Part shown: positions 25,885 through 37,063 of the stretch, one piece after another | How positions within the stretch are numbered: the first letter of the stretch is position 1 | Layout of the letters: each line of letters starts with the position of its first letter | Origin: Pseudoscleropodium purum | Lineage: Eukaryota > Streptophyta > Bryopsida > Hypnales > Brachytheciaceae | Direction of reading: 5' to 3' | Length of the DNA stretch: 64,000 nucleotides | Assembly: GCA_963969395.1 (NCBI GenBank) | Contig: OZ017795.1 | Coordinates: 14,694,001 to 14,758,000, forward strand | Program-made: the position numbers and the translations under genes | The notes under the pieces: model-generated | What the model was told of the DNA's origin: nothing | Databases searched by the model: none | Seen by the model: the letters and a program-made list of their open reading frames with translations, nothing else

Positions 25885-25985
25885 CGGCCCCGCGCGTCCG
25901 CCTTCCGACGGCGGGAGGGACGCTGCGTCCGCTAGCGTTCGGACGTTCGGAAAACGGACGCTATTTTGGGGCGGACGTAGAGATT
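25885..25985. repeat. GTCCG-rich subterminal tract, right end of hAT
   Basis: GCGTCCGC, CGGACG and GCGGACG motifs crowd the last 110 bp before the right inverted repeat, mirroring the left end. The 350 bp between the tail ORF and this tract is AT-rich and empty. Confidence 0.65.
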
Positions 25986-25996
25986 CATCAACCCTA

Positions 25997-26693
25997 CTTG
26001 CAATCATGCTAATGCATTTTGTGGATGTAAGCATACCAAGCCGCCAATCTATGATTGCCATCCCATACGAAAACATGTGATTTGACAAATGTGAAATAGT
26101 TGGTTGAGAACTCAACTAGCATTCAAATTGGTCATTCTCGTGTATCTTATCTTCATCCCACGTCTTTACGATCTCAGGTGTCACTAACTTAGAAGCTCCC
26201 TTGTCATTTGTTGTTGACACATAAAGCACACGATCACTTTGTTGATATCCATGAACAAACTCAACCTCTAATCATTTCACTTGACTTTGAAGGAGAAGAT
26301 GGACCAATGGAAGCTTAATCATTCTGCACAAAGGAATATCAAATCGGGATCCTGGACTACCACCATTGAAGAGCATGCTGTTGATGACCACATTAGAGTC
26401 CAATTTCTGACCATTTTGCATGTCTTCCCTCTCCTCATCTACCACTCGCCTTTCAAAAACTAGATCAACATTTTGAATATCAATAATACTGTCAACCTAC
26501 AATCAATAGAAAATTGAACCCAAGTTATAGTTAACATTAAAAAGTCATGGGAAATGAAAACAACTATAAAAATTACCATACAAACATAAATAAAAATGCA
26601 TCTAACTTGAGGATTACCAACCATAAGTTGAGAATCATCATTGGTGACTAGCTCCAACTGCTCCATTTGTGGAAGCCCTCCATCGATGTCCAT
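25997..26693 (-). pseudogene. Methyltransferase-like gene, 5' part, separated by the hAT element
   Basis: A first exon starts MDIDGGLPQMEQLELVTND (26693). A second block runs from about 26490 to the hAT right end (DSIIDIQNVDLVFERRVVD, VHGYQQSDRVLYVSTTND, SYGMAIIDWRLGMLTS). Joining across one copy of CTTGCAAT continues the frame into 16161 and below (CISMIAS then GICLLIVCYW). In-frame TGA, TAG and TGA occur, all explicable by C-to-T change from CGA or CAG. No domain was recognised in this part. Its assignment to the methyltransferase-like gene rests on strand and the restored frame. Confidence 0.55.
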
Positions 26694-27602
26694 GAAGCTC
26701 TATTTTGAAAAAACAAGAAGAATTATTTTTTACATCTTTATAAAACTTAGCCTAAGTAGTGACCTTGTTAACGAGGTCACATTTTCAGCCCAAGGTAAGC
26801 ATCAGAAAAATACATTTGTGGAAGCCCTCCATCGATGTCCATGAAGCTCTGTTTTGAAAAAACAAGAAGAATTATTTTTTATATCTTTATAAAACTTAGC
26901 CTAAGTAGTGACCTTGTTAACGAGGTCACATTTTCAGCCCAAGGTAAGCATCAGAAAAATACATTTTCAACCTAAGATTTTAAGTTTAGATTTTCTAAGT
27001 GAGTCTTTAGAAAACTTAAAAAAGTGACCTCATTAACGAGGTCAGTTTTTCCAATGTATTTCAATAGTGTTAAGAAAAACAATGAAGCCTAAAGTCAAAA
27101 CTAAACTGTGTGAGTGATCTCTTAAAAATCCCAAGAAAACGACCTCGTTAACGAGGTCACTTTTTCTAATCTAATTCTAACAAGGTACTTTTTCCAATGT
27201 AATTTAGCACTCTATAGCAAAAATTGGGAAGCCTAAATTTGAAATTGAAACCATATGAGTGATCTCTGAAAAATCTGAAAAAATAACCTTGTTAACGAGG
27301 TTAGTTTTTCCAATGTATTTCAGTAGTGAAAAAACAAAGCAGTGAAGTCTAAAGTCAAAACTAAATTCTCTTAGTAATCTCTAAGAAATCCAAAAAAGTG
27401 ACCTTGTTAATAAGGTTATATTTAGCAAACTATTTTAGCAGTCTTTTAGAAAAAATCAAAGCCTAAAATCTAAACTAAACAATCTTTGTCATCTCCCTAA
27501 ACCTTGAAAGAGTGACCTCGTTAATGAGGTCACATTTTGTAATCTATTTCAATAGTCTATAGGAGAAAAACAAAGCCTAAAATCAAAACTAAACTATCTT
27601 TG
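26671..27602. repeat. Satellite with palindromic GTGACCTCGTTAACGAGGTCAC-type core
   Basis: Seven units, each with a near-perfect palindrome centred on GTTAAC (GACCTCGTTAACGAGGTC), start near 26759, 26908, 27024, 27139, 27283, 27398 and 27512. Spacing is mostly 114-116 bp, with 149 and 144 in two places. The first two units are a 149-bp direct duplication that also contains the start of the methyltransferase-like pseudogene. Copy 2 of the 3.3-kb element interrupts the array on its right. Confidence 0.85.
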
Positions 27603-30600
27603 TGTCGCAGCTTAGAATTTTGATTTTCTTAGTATACACCCAAATAGGAACGGAAACTAGTCATTAGCTAACCGGATCCGATTAGGTGGGGAAGGAAAAC
27701 TCAGAATTAGCACGGAACGTGAAGTAGTGGGCTTCTTGGATCTAATCCGGTCGGGAGTAACCAACGACGGAAACGGAATGTAACACGGATTAGGTCTAGG
27801 ACCGGATGATGATGATGATGAACCGGATTATGATGGTAAACCGGATTCATGATGACAAACCGGAAAGGATCCAGGGACTATAAAAGGAGGAGCTTTCACT
27901 GTTGCACCCCCTTTTAGAAACTCAACCTTGAGCGCACGATTGAGTTTTTGTCGTTTGTGCGTCTGTGCGTTTGTGTTCTATTCGTTTTAATTCCGGTTGA
28001 GATCAGAAAGAGGAAGTGAGGAACGGGACGTGCGGCTAGGAGAGAGTGAGGTAGATGTGAGTGGGAATGCCTCAGCTACGTAGGTCGAGACAAGCGAGTC
28101 CCTCTAGAGGCGAGGTGAAGCTCCGGAAAGTCATTCCGGTTATTCCCTCCACAGAGCCGGAAAAGGCTGAACTCATGGATGATCTCAGATCCATGGGTTG
28201 CGTACGGTTTGCCGAGAAACCTTGGGGTTTTAGGGAGGAGAGAATGGTCAAGGAGCTCCTCGGAAAGTTGTCCAACCAGTTTGACAACACCGTGAGGGGA
28301 GCTCCCGTCAACTGGAACGAGGGGATGTGGAGAGCGGTTTACGGTTTCCGGGCAGGAGGTTTGGGAATGGCGAGCCGGAAGGATGAGTTTGTTCGAGGGA
28401 AGTTCAAGGGAGCCGTCAACCCGAAGGACGGATACGCGGTCGAGGATTGCTTGGATGACCGACATCGTCGGCTCCTGCAATTCCTGGTTCCGGTTCTTCA
28501 CCCGGAAAAGCCGACCAGGGTGACGATCACCCTCGGCAACACCATTTTCGGTGCCCTCAGTGGTACCCGGAAAGTGGACTGGGCACGGATCATTTCCGAT
28601 CTCGTGGCCCAGCTTGTTAGTAGGGTTGGGAAGAAAAGGGCCACTCCAGTGTGCCCTTACCTCTTCCACCTCTATCGGGAGAACCAAGTCCTCACCGATA
28701 CGGAGGAGAGGGCGTGGAAGACGCAGGAAGTGCTCCTGAAGTATGGGGAGTCGGAAACGGATGACAAGGCGAAATCCGATTCCGGGTCAGACCGGGAGTC
28801 CAGCGAGGAAGAGGAGGAGCCAATGCCGCCGATCAAGCGACAGAAGCTGACGCCTCCACACAAGCGCGGGACGCCTCCCGGTCAAGACAAACCGGCCCCG
28901 GAGGAGAAACCGGAAGCCGAGAAGACCAATTCCGGGGGAGATCCGGATATGCAAGATCCGTTCAACGGTCTGATCAACGTCCTCTGCAACATCAGGGCGG
29001 ATTGGGAGGTCAAGCACAGGACGCTTGCGGCAATCGGCAAGTTGGTGGGTGTTGCACCGGACAGCAACTTGGCGGAACAAGTGGCGCAATGCATCACGAA
29101 TCCGGAAGAGACCCGGAAGCAGGAAGCCGAGATCCGCCGGTTGCAGGAGGAGGTAGATAAACTGAAGGCAACACTTTTTGCCTATCAGGAAGACGTGACG
29201 GCCGCTCGGGAGATGGCGGAGGAGACTCGGAAGGTGGCCGAGCAGATCAAGGCGGTCCTGGGAGAGACCGGAACGGCCGCTGCCAAGGCGAAGCTCTTCG
29301 ACGAGAAGATCCACGAAGAGAAGAAACTATCCGGTTCCCGGATGGTCCGGATTCTCGCGGACTTCGCCGAGCAGGTGGAGACGGCAATGGTGGAGGGGCG
29401 GAAGGTAGCGGACCGGATCGAGGAGAGCAGCCGGAAGCTGACGGGAGCGACGTGCGACAAAGGTATTCACCTTTCGGACATCTCACTACCGGACCTCTTT
29501 CCGGATGCAACTATGGCGAAGGACAGGAAGGATTGGACTCCTGAGTCCAAGAAGTCTGCACGGACTGGGACTCCGGACACGAGACCGGATATCACCATCG
29601 ACCTGGAGTCTCCACCCGGACCGAATCCTGCGGAGGGGGAACGGGTCCGAAATTTGAGTGAAGTTTTCGAGGAGCTAGTCCCGGAGACCGGAAGCCCGAC
29701 GATAGGATCTAGAGTTGTAGGGTAGATAGGATTTTAATTTCAGTTAGGAGTAGGAGCGGATCCGGATCCGGATCCGGCTCAATAGTATTAGGTTAGACCG
29801 GAAGTTAGATTAAGGTGGCGGCGGACCCCCACGGGTTTTCCGCTCCTTTTTGTGCTTTTAGGGTTTTGACCCTTTGTATATAAATCGGTTCCTGCGATGG
29901 GAATTGGGAGTTGTTCATTTTGCAAACTTCTTGTACTTTTCTATTCTCTTCATTGTGTGTCTCTCTCCAGCGCGACAGGATTGTATGATGTGGAGTTAGG
30001 ATAGTACGGGTTGGTTTGTAAGTGATTTCTCCCCTTGGTGTTTATTTTCCGATCCAAGGTGCATGTGAGTAGGTATCGAAGAGTTGGGAGTGAACTTAGT
30101 TCCTCAGCACGTCTAGAGTTTGAGATTCCGGGTGAGAAAGCCGTTGTTAGGCTAGGCGGGTAGGGAGGGACTCCTTAGCTGCGCTAGAACTCCCGGGTGG
30201 GAAATCCGGTTGAGTGTCCGATCTCCTGTGAGGTCTCACCACCCGTATGGGTAACGGAAGAACTTTAGTTGATGTTGGAACGGACGAGTGCACTTGTAAC
30301 CACCTGTCTTCGCACGGATCGGAAGTAGCATCAAGGTCGTTGTAGTACGAGAGGGTCGAGTGTGGGGTCTTTGTGTGACCTACGACCCGGATTGCTATCT
30401 GGGTTGTTGTGAAGGACCAAACCGGATCCGGATTAGCTTAGGATTTTAGGAAGTAGGACAGTGGGTCTTCAGCCACTATAAGTCACGGAAGGAGTGGTGG
30501 GCCTACCACTCTCAAAATTAAGCGGCGACCCCTCTGATGGTGAAACAGAGGCAAAACTAAACCGGATAGGATTACGGGTACAAGATGACCATCCGGACCG

Positions 30601-30907
30601 GATTGGTCAGGACGGATTTCCAGGATCGGAAGTTGTGAGATCCTGGGATTTGGGTATTTGTACGGACCGGATAGTTAGTAGGACCGGAAGAAGGAGTAAT
30701 CCGGTCTGTAGTTATCCGGTGTGGTAGTATTTCTGGTTCTAGATCTAGGACCGGAAAGTAAGATTGGGATACTGACTGAGCTTAACTGCTTAATAGAGCT
30801 AGATACTTCACAGGATCTCGTGGGTTCGATCTTTAGAGTCACTTAGTTATACTCTAGAGCAATTTTTGTGAGTATAATGGGGAATTGACCTGCCCTGTGC
30901 TGCGACA
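27603..30907 (+). mobile_element. 3.3-kb LTR-like element, copy 2 (intact ORF, no target duplication)
   Basis: Same ends and layout as copy 1, 3,305 bp, longer by a GATGAT-type microsatellite near 27805. The left flank (CTTTG) lies in the satellite; the right flank (GTCCC) lies in unrelated coding-like DNA. The 5-bp duplication is absent, unlike the other three copies, which suggests recombination between elements or a flanking deletion. Confidence 0.8.
28067..29725 (+). CDS. Element ORF, copy 2, full length
   Basis: An uninterrupted 552-codon frame, nearly identical to the frames in the other copies, with the same N-terminal globular part, acidic stretch, basic patch and coiled-coil segment. 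Compared with copy 1 it has a few substitutions (for example DDKAKSD for DDEAESD) and CAG where copy 1 has TAG. An open frame of this length in an old element would be unlikely without recent activity or selection. It could be translated from the TATA box near 27888. No enzyme motif is visible, and a structural or nucleic-acid-binding role is only a guess. Confidence 0.75.
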   Translation: MPQLRRSRQASPSRGEVKLRKVIPVIPSTEPEKAELMDDLRSMGCVRFAEKPWGFREERMVKELLGKLSNQFDNTVRGAPVNWNEGMWRAVYGFRAGGLGMASRKDEFVRGKFKGAVNPKDGYAVEDCLDDRHRRLLQFLVPVLHPEKPTRVTITLGNTIFGALSGTRKVDWARIISDLVAQLVSRVGKKRATPVCPYLFHLYRENQVLTDTEERAWKTQEVLLKYGESETDDKAKSDSGSDRESSEEEEEPMPPIKRQKLTPPHKRGTPPGQDKPAPEEKPEAEKTNSGGDPDMQDPFNGLINVLCNIRADWEVKHRTLAAIGKLVGVAPDSNLAEQVAQCITNPEETRKQEAEIRRLQEEVDKLKATLFAYQEDVTAAREMAEETRKVAEQIKAVLGETGTAAAKAKLFDEKIHEEKKLSGSRMVRILADFAEQVETAMVEGRKVADRIEESSRKLTGATCDKGIHLSDISLPDLFPDATMAKDRKDWTPESKKSARTGTPDTRPDITIDLESPPGPNPAEGERVRNLSEVFEELVPETGSPTIGSRVVG

Positions 30908-31370
30908 GTCCCCATGCTACCAAGGTGCTTGATACAAACTGCAACCCTATTTTGTGGCACATTGTTAGATGCAAAAAGGAAGGAAAGACTTGTCATGGAG
31001 TTCAAGTTGGGATGAAGAAGAAATGTGGGGCCAAGATAAACAAGTCAAGAAAGAATGGAACACCAACACCTACCTACAATGGCCGTATGACAGAATATGG
31101 AACCAAGGCCATCGTCAACTTTGATTTTTGGTTTTGTGTAGATGACCTTACGCATTGTGTAGGAGGCTCTAAGGTCAAGTGGATTCATGACTAGCCTCCT
31201 TTGCCAAATGTGTGGCCTATTGCATGTGGAACACATTTCACCAAATGAGAGATCCTTTCTCTGAAAGAAACAGGATTTCAATTGCAAATTGAGGAGCTAG
31301 GCAAAGCAATGCTCCATCTCTTTAACGAAGAGTGTACAGATGGAGGTGTATCTTTCCTTCACTCAAAATA
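30908..31370 (+). pseudogene. Unidentified gene fragment
   Basis: One frame runs from the element border with coding-like content (PHATKVLDTNCNPILWHIV, KKEGKTCHG, YGTKAIVNFDFWFCVDDLTH, PPLPNVWPIACGTHFTK, LHLFNEECTDGGVSFLHSK). It is interrupted by TAG at 31192-31194 and by a TGA further on. Its 5' side is cut off at the end of copy 2 of the 3.3-kb element. Cysteine spacing hints at a zinc-binding segment, but no family is recognised. It is not clearly part of either methyltransferase-like gene. Confidence 0.45.
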
Positions 31371-32023
31371 GCCATATAGCAATTTAAAACCATCTAACAG
31401 TGATATGCACCCGACAAAGTGATTAGATAGGACCATATGACGTAATCCTAATGCACCTACAATTGACCACCGCAACAAATGGAAGACAACACAAAACCTA
31501 AAAGAACGTCATATTCAATAAAATGGGAGGGTAGGCCACTCCCAAAATAAACTTTGGCTAAATAAGTGAATCAAAATGGGCTCAAATGAAGCTCAATAAT
31601 CTCATATTTTATTAGTTAATTATCAATTTCCATTAAAATGAGAGTCTTGCAAATAATACATGTCCTTTAATAAATATAAAATTGTTTCAAATCAAAAACT
31701 TCTTTCACAGTAAAACAAAATAAACAAGAAATATAACATGAGATACAAAAGGACGGTATATGTATAATGGTTTCAATCGCTAATACAATATAAAAACCTG
31801 TATTTCTTATAAGAGAACTATAAAATAATGTAATCTTACATACAAAAACCAGCACTTGAACATTTGTAAATATAAACGTCTACATTTACAAGTATGAAAG
31901 AACATAGTATTCTACTTCTCTCACCATCATCTGAAGGCATATTGCTCATTTATTAAAATCAACTAGCATTGTATGAGATAGATTTAACAATGCAAGAAAA
32001 AACTTATAAAACTACCGTTGCAA
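31371..32023. other. AT-rich intergenic DNA
   Basis: No gene or clear repeat seen. It is the region downstream of the DUF7869-like gene. Confidence 0.6.
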
Positions 32024-33778
32024 TTAAGACTGAGGAAAACCAACCAAACTTTGGTTGATGACTTCAATTTGAGCAACAGGGATCTTGATCATACATTGTT
32101 GTGTATCCTTCCTAATCAGAGACTTCCATGCTGTTATAAGAGCGTCCGTGTGTTGCCATAATGGCGGTTCGCTTTCATCAATTTTCCAACGCAAACCTCT
32201 TTCGCTATCCCATCCAGTGTAGAAGTTTTGAACGCTCTCATCTCTTGAAGTTGGACGGAAATACTGAATTAGCACACAATTTGGTTTTTCAGGATTGCAA
32301 TTGGATTAGACAAAGCCCTTGCAATCCAAATTGGATGACTATCACCATCTGCTGGTCGAACCACTACGAAGTACCCTTCAAAGAGATCACGTCCCACCCT
32401 GAAAGATGGTTGTGGGCGACCACTCAAAGGCCCGACATATGCTTCATCTTCTCCAAACTCTTCACGAACTTCACCTTCTTCATTTAGTTCATCTATTTGA
32501 GTTGCTCGAATTCGAGTCGTCGGCCAAAAACCATCCTTCAAAGAAGTAAATGCAGGTACTGGATCTTGTAGCGCTACCTTCACATCACGCTAGTAGTGTA
32601 CCACATGTTCATAGCGCCTTCGACATTCACCACTGTTGTCCGCATTGCATAGGTTCTCCTAGTATTTTATAAATCCAGATATACCTTTCACAATGTCTTC
32701 AACGCCCCTCATTGACTTCAATGAAATTGGTAATAGTACACCACGTGGCCACAAACTTTGTCCTTGAGCATCTTCTTTCCACAACTTAATGCCTCTACCA
32801 CCTTCCCCTAACCAATCCCCATCAGTGCACAACAACTTGTATTTCATAACAGGACATCCTGTTGAATCTAAATAGAACTTTACTTGTTGTGGTCTTGTGT
32901 GTCCAACGAGCATGTCAGCACCATCTACAAATGCACCAGCAATGAAATTCTTGAAATCAGGCACCTCTTCTATAAGGTGAGGAATAGTCGGAGTGGAATC
33001 CACATCCATAAATGATTTCATCAACGTTGACACTATAGGGAAGTTCTCTTTCTTTAGCTGCATACTCCATCTTCCAAATAGTGCATCAATGTCATCGTGC
33101 GTATGACCAACAATCATGAAATTCACATATACTTCACGAAAGATCTTGTTTGCAACAAGTAGGGACCAAAAACAAAATACATATATGTTTTTGTTGTCTC
33201 CAGTGGCATTATCCATCTGCATAATAAGAATAGGTGGCAATGGTGTTGCCGGAACTGAGGTTGTTGGGACTTCAGGAAGCGAACCTTTGCAAATCTCACT
33301 TCCCTTGAGCACCGCCTTAAACAAATTCGTGGACTTCAAATTCATAAACAACTCTCGAGACGACGCCTTTGGTGGCAATTCAAGATCTCGCAACAACTTT
33401 GCCACAGAGCCAATTGTATAATTTGAATCATGGAGAAAGAGATCCAATCCATAATGCGCATACCGCACATCACCATGGCCATGCGCAATCATTCCAGTGA
33501 CCGATATAGGCAACTTCATCAAGCCATCAATGTCTTTACTCTTGTGTGAGAAAAAACCGGACAAGCAGTTTATAGAATGATCCATCTTGTCATGCATAAT
33601 TGTGAGGCACTCATGCGGCGAAGTTAGCGACCAGAAACGATTAATATAGTACAAGTCCCAGTGAGCACGAGCAGTAGAGAGGTGATTGTCCAACCTCCGT
33701 TGCCACATCAAAGCACTGTTGGAACCAACAAGAGCACCCTTCCTGAGTTCTTTGTATTTGTCACAAGTAGCACATCAC
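32024..33778 (-). pseudogene. DUF7869-like (transposase-like) gene, 3' part
   Basis: From the edge of the inserted element the frame reads CATCDKYKELRKGALVG, a CxxC-containing segment, then the conserved core with QMDNATGDNKN and FMIVGHTHDDIDALFGRWS. This core is widespread in plants and other eukaryotes as DUF7869; its acidic residues suggest an RNase H-like transposase fold, which is inference. A C-terminal part follows (SFRVGRDLFEGYFVVVRP, GWDSERGLRWKIDE, ITAWKSL). Two in-frame TAGs (32659-32661 and 32590-32592) and one frameshift near 32272 break it. The 5' part lies at 37064-38144 across the inserted element. Confidence 0.7.
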
Positions 33779-36700
33779 TGTCGCAGCATAGGGCAGGTCA
33801 ATTCCCCATTATACTCACAAAAATCGCTCTAGAGTATAACTAAGTGACTCTAAAGATCGAACCCACGAGATCTTGTGAAGTATCTAGCTCTATTAAGCAG
33901 TTAAGCTAAGTCAGTATCCCAATCTTACTTTCCGGTCCTAGATCTAGAACCAGAAATACCACCACATCGGATAACTACAGACCGGATTACTCCTTCTTCC
34001 GGTCCTACTTACTATCCGGTCCATACAAATACCCAAATCCCAGGATCTCACAACTTCCGATCCTGGAAATCCGTCCTGACCAATCCGGTCCGGATGGTCA
34101 TCCTGTATCCGTAATCCTATCCGGTTTAGTTTTGCCTCTGTTTCACCATCAGAGGGGTCGCCGCTTAATTTTGAGAGTGGTAGGCCCACCACTCCTTCCG
34201 TGACTTATAGTGGCTGAAGACCCACTGTCCTACTTCCTAAAATCCTAAGCTAATCCGGATCCGGTTTGGTCCTTCACAACAACCCAGATAGCAATCCGGA
34301 TTGTAGGTCACACAAAGACCCCACACTTGACCCTCTCGTACTACAATGACCTTGATGCTACTTCCGATCCGTGCGAAGACAGGTGGTTACAAGTGCTCCA
34401 ACATCAACTAAAGTTCTTCCGTTACCCATACGGGTGGTGAGACCTCACAGGAGATCGGACACTCAACCGGATTTCCCACCCGGGAGTTCTAGCGCAGCTA
34501 AGGAATCCCTCCCTACCCGCCTAGCCTAACAACGGCTTTCTCACCCGGAATCATAAACTCTAGAAGTGCTGAGGAACTAAGTTCACTCCCAACTCTTCGA
34601 TACCTACTCACATGCACCTAGGATCGAAAAATAAACACCAAGGGGAGAAATCACTCGCAAACCAACTCGTACTATCCTAACTCCACATCATACAATCCTG
34701 TCGCGCTGGAGAGAGACACACAATGAAGAGAATAGAAAAGTACAAGAAGTTTGCAAAATGAACAACTCCCAATTCCCATCTCAGGAACCGATTTATATAC
34801 AAAGGGTCAAAACCCTAAAAGCACAAAAAGTAGGGGAAAACCCGTGGGGGTCCGCCGCCATCCTAATCTAACTTCCAGCTAACCTAATACTGTTGAGCCG
34901 GATCCGGATCCGGATCCGCTCCTACTCCTAACTGAAATCAAAATCCTATCTACCCTACAACTCTGAATCCTATTGTCGGGCTTCCGATCTCCGGGACTAG
35001 CTCCTCGAAGACTTCACTCAAGTTCCGGACCCGTTCCCCCTCCGCAGGATTCGATCCGGGTGGAGACTCCAGGTCGATGGTGATATCCGGTCTCGTGCCC
35101 GGAGTCCCAGTCCGTGCAGACTTCTTGGACTCAGGAGTCCAATCCTTCCTATCCTTCTGAATGGTTGCGTCCGGAAAGAGATCCGGTAGAGAGATGTCCG
35201 AAAGATGAATACCTTTGTCGCACGTCGCTCCCGTCAGCTTCCGGCTGCTTTCCTCGATCCAGTCCGCAACCTTCCGCCCCTCCACCATTGCCGTCTCCAC
35301 CTGCTCAGCGAAGTCGGCGAGAATCCAGACCATCCGGGAACCGGATAGTTTCTTCTCTTCGTGGATCTTCTCGTCGAAGAGCTTCGCCTTGGCCGCTGCC
35401 GTTCCGGTCTCTCCCAGGACCGCCTTGATCTGCTCGGCTATCTTCCGAGTCTCCTCCGCCATCTCCCGGGCGGCCGTCACGTCTTCCCGATAGGCAAAAA
35501 GAGTTGCCTTCAGGTTATCCACCTCCTCCTGCAACCGGCGAATCTCTGCTTCCTGTTTCCGGGTCTCTTCCGGATTGGTGATGCACTCCGCCACCTGTTC
35601 TGCCAACTTGCTGTCCGGTGGCGCACCTACCAACTTTCCGATCGCCGCAAGCGTCCTGTGCTTGACCTCCCAATCTGCCCTGATGTTGCAGAGGACGTTG
35701 ATAAGACCGTTGAACGGATCTTGCATTTCCGGGTCTCCCCCGGAATTGGTCTTCTCGGCTTCCGGTTTCTCTTCCGGGGCCGGTCTGTCTTGGCCGGGAG
35801 GCGTCCCGCGCTTGTGTGGAGGCGTCAACTTCTGTCGCTTGATCGGCGGCATCGGCTCCTCCTCTTCCTCGCTCGACTCCCGTTCTGACCCGGAATCAGA
35901 TTCGGCCTCGTCATCCGTTTCCGACTCCCCATACTTCAGGAGGACTTCCTGAGTCTTCCACACCTTCTCCTCCGTGTCGGTGAGGACTTGGTGTTCCCGA
36001 TAGAGGTGGAAGAGGTAAGGGCACACTAGAGTGGCCCTTTTCTTCCCAACCCTACTAACGAGCTAGGCCACGAGATCGGAAATGATCCGTGCCCAGTCCA
36101 CTTTCCGGGTACCACTTAGGGTACCGAAAATGGTGTTGCCGAGGGTGATCGTCACCCTAGTCGGCTTTTCCGGGTGAAGAACCGGAACCAGGAATTGCAG
36201 GAGCCGACGGTGTCGGTCATCCACGCAATCCTCGACCGCGTATCCGTCCTTCGGGTTGACGGCTCCCTGGAACTTCTCTCGGACAAACTCATCCTTCCGG
36301 TTTGCCATCCCTAAACCTCCTGCCCGGAAACCGTAAACCCCTCTCCACATTCCCTCGTTCCAGCTGACGGGAGTTCCTCTCACGGTGTTGTCAAACTGGT
36401 TGGACAGTTTTCCGAGGAGCTCCTTGACCATTCTCTCCTCCCTAAAACCCCAGGGTTTCTCGGCAAACCCTACGCAACCCATGGATTTGAGATCCTCCAT
36501 GAGTTGAGACTTTTCCGGCTCTGTGGAGGGAATAACCGGAATGACTTTCCGGAGCTTCACCTCGCCTCCAGAGGGACTCGCTTGTCTCGACCTACGTAGC
36601 GGCGGCATTCCCTCTCCAATCTATCTCACTCTCTCCTAGCCGCATGTCCCGTTCCTCACTTCCTCTCTCCGATCTCAACCGGAATCAAAACAAACAGAAC

Positions 36701-37063
36701 ACAAACGCACAAACGCCAAAAACTCAACCGCGCACGCTCAAGGTCGAGTTTCTAAAAGGGGGTGCAACAGTGAAAGCTCCTCCTTTTATAGTCCCTGGAC
36801 CCTTTCCGGTTTGTCATCATGAATCCGGTTTACCATCATAATCCGGTTCATCATCATAATCCGGTCCTAGACCTAATCCGTGTTGCATTCCATTTTCGTC
36901 GTTAGTTACTCCTGACCGGATTAGATCCAAGAGGCCCACTACTTCTCGTTCGGTGCTAATTTTGAGTTTTCCTTCCCCACCTAATCCGGTCCGGTTCCCT
37001 AATGACTAGTTTCCGTTCCTATTTTGGTGTATACTAAGAAAATCAAAATTTTAGGCTGCGACA
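33779..37063 (-). mobile_element. 3.3-kb LTR-like element, copy 3, inserted in the DUF7869-like gene
   Basis: Same element in reverse orientation (3,285 bp), the most diverged of the four. The flanks are ATCAC (33774-33778) and ATCGC (37064-37068), a 5-bp duplication with one G-to-A difference at a CpG. Removing the element and one duplication joins GDNFAR to CATCDKYK without changing frame. Confidence 0.88.
34950..36608 (-). pseudogene. Element ORF, copy 3, one TAG
   Basis: The 552-codon frame is complete except for TAG at 36063-36065 (codon 182), where other copies have CAG in the segment SDLVAQLVSR. It begins MPPLRRSRQ rather than MPQLRRSRQ and has more substitutions than the other copies (for example REHQVLTDTEEKVWK). 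Apart from the stop it stays open through the coiled-coil and C-terminal parts, so this is a late inactivation. Confidence 0.75.

Larger units (their letters stand above)
16170..25996 (+). mobile_element. hAT transposon, 9.8 kb, with cargo
   Basis: The left end is CAGGGTTGACATGA and the right end is the inverse of TAGGGTTGATGA, a typical short hAT inverted repeat. Both sides carry the perfect 8-bp duplication CTTGCAAT (16162-16169 and 25997-26004), as hAT insertion produces. Inside are a BED/DUF659/dimerisation transposase (plus), a kinase-like gene (minus) and four GC-rich tracts full of GTCCG/CGGAC. The element sits in an exon of the methyltransferase-like pseudogene. The 2.8-kb AT-rich middle has no gene. 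The transposase and kinase frames both carry stops, so this copy is not autonomous. Confidence 0.9.
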
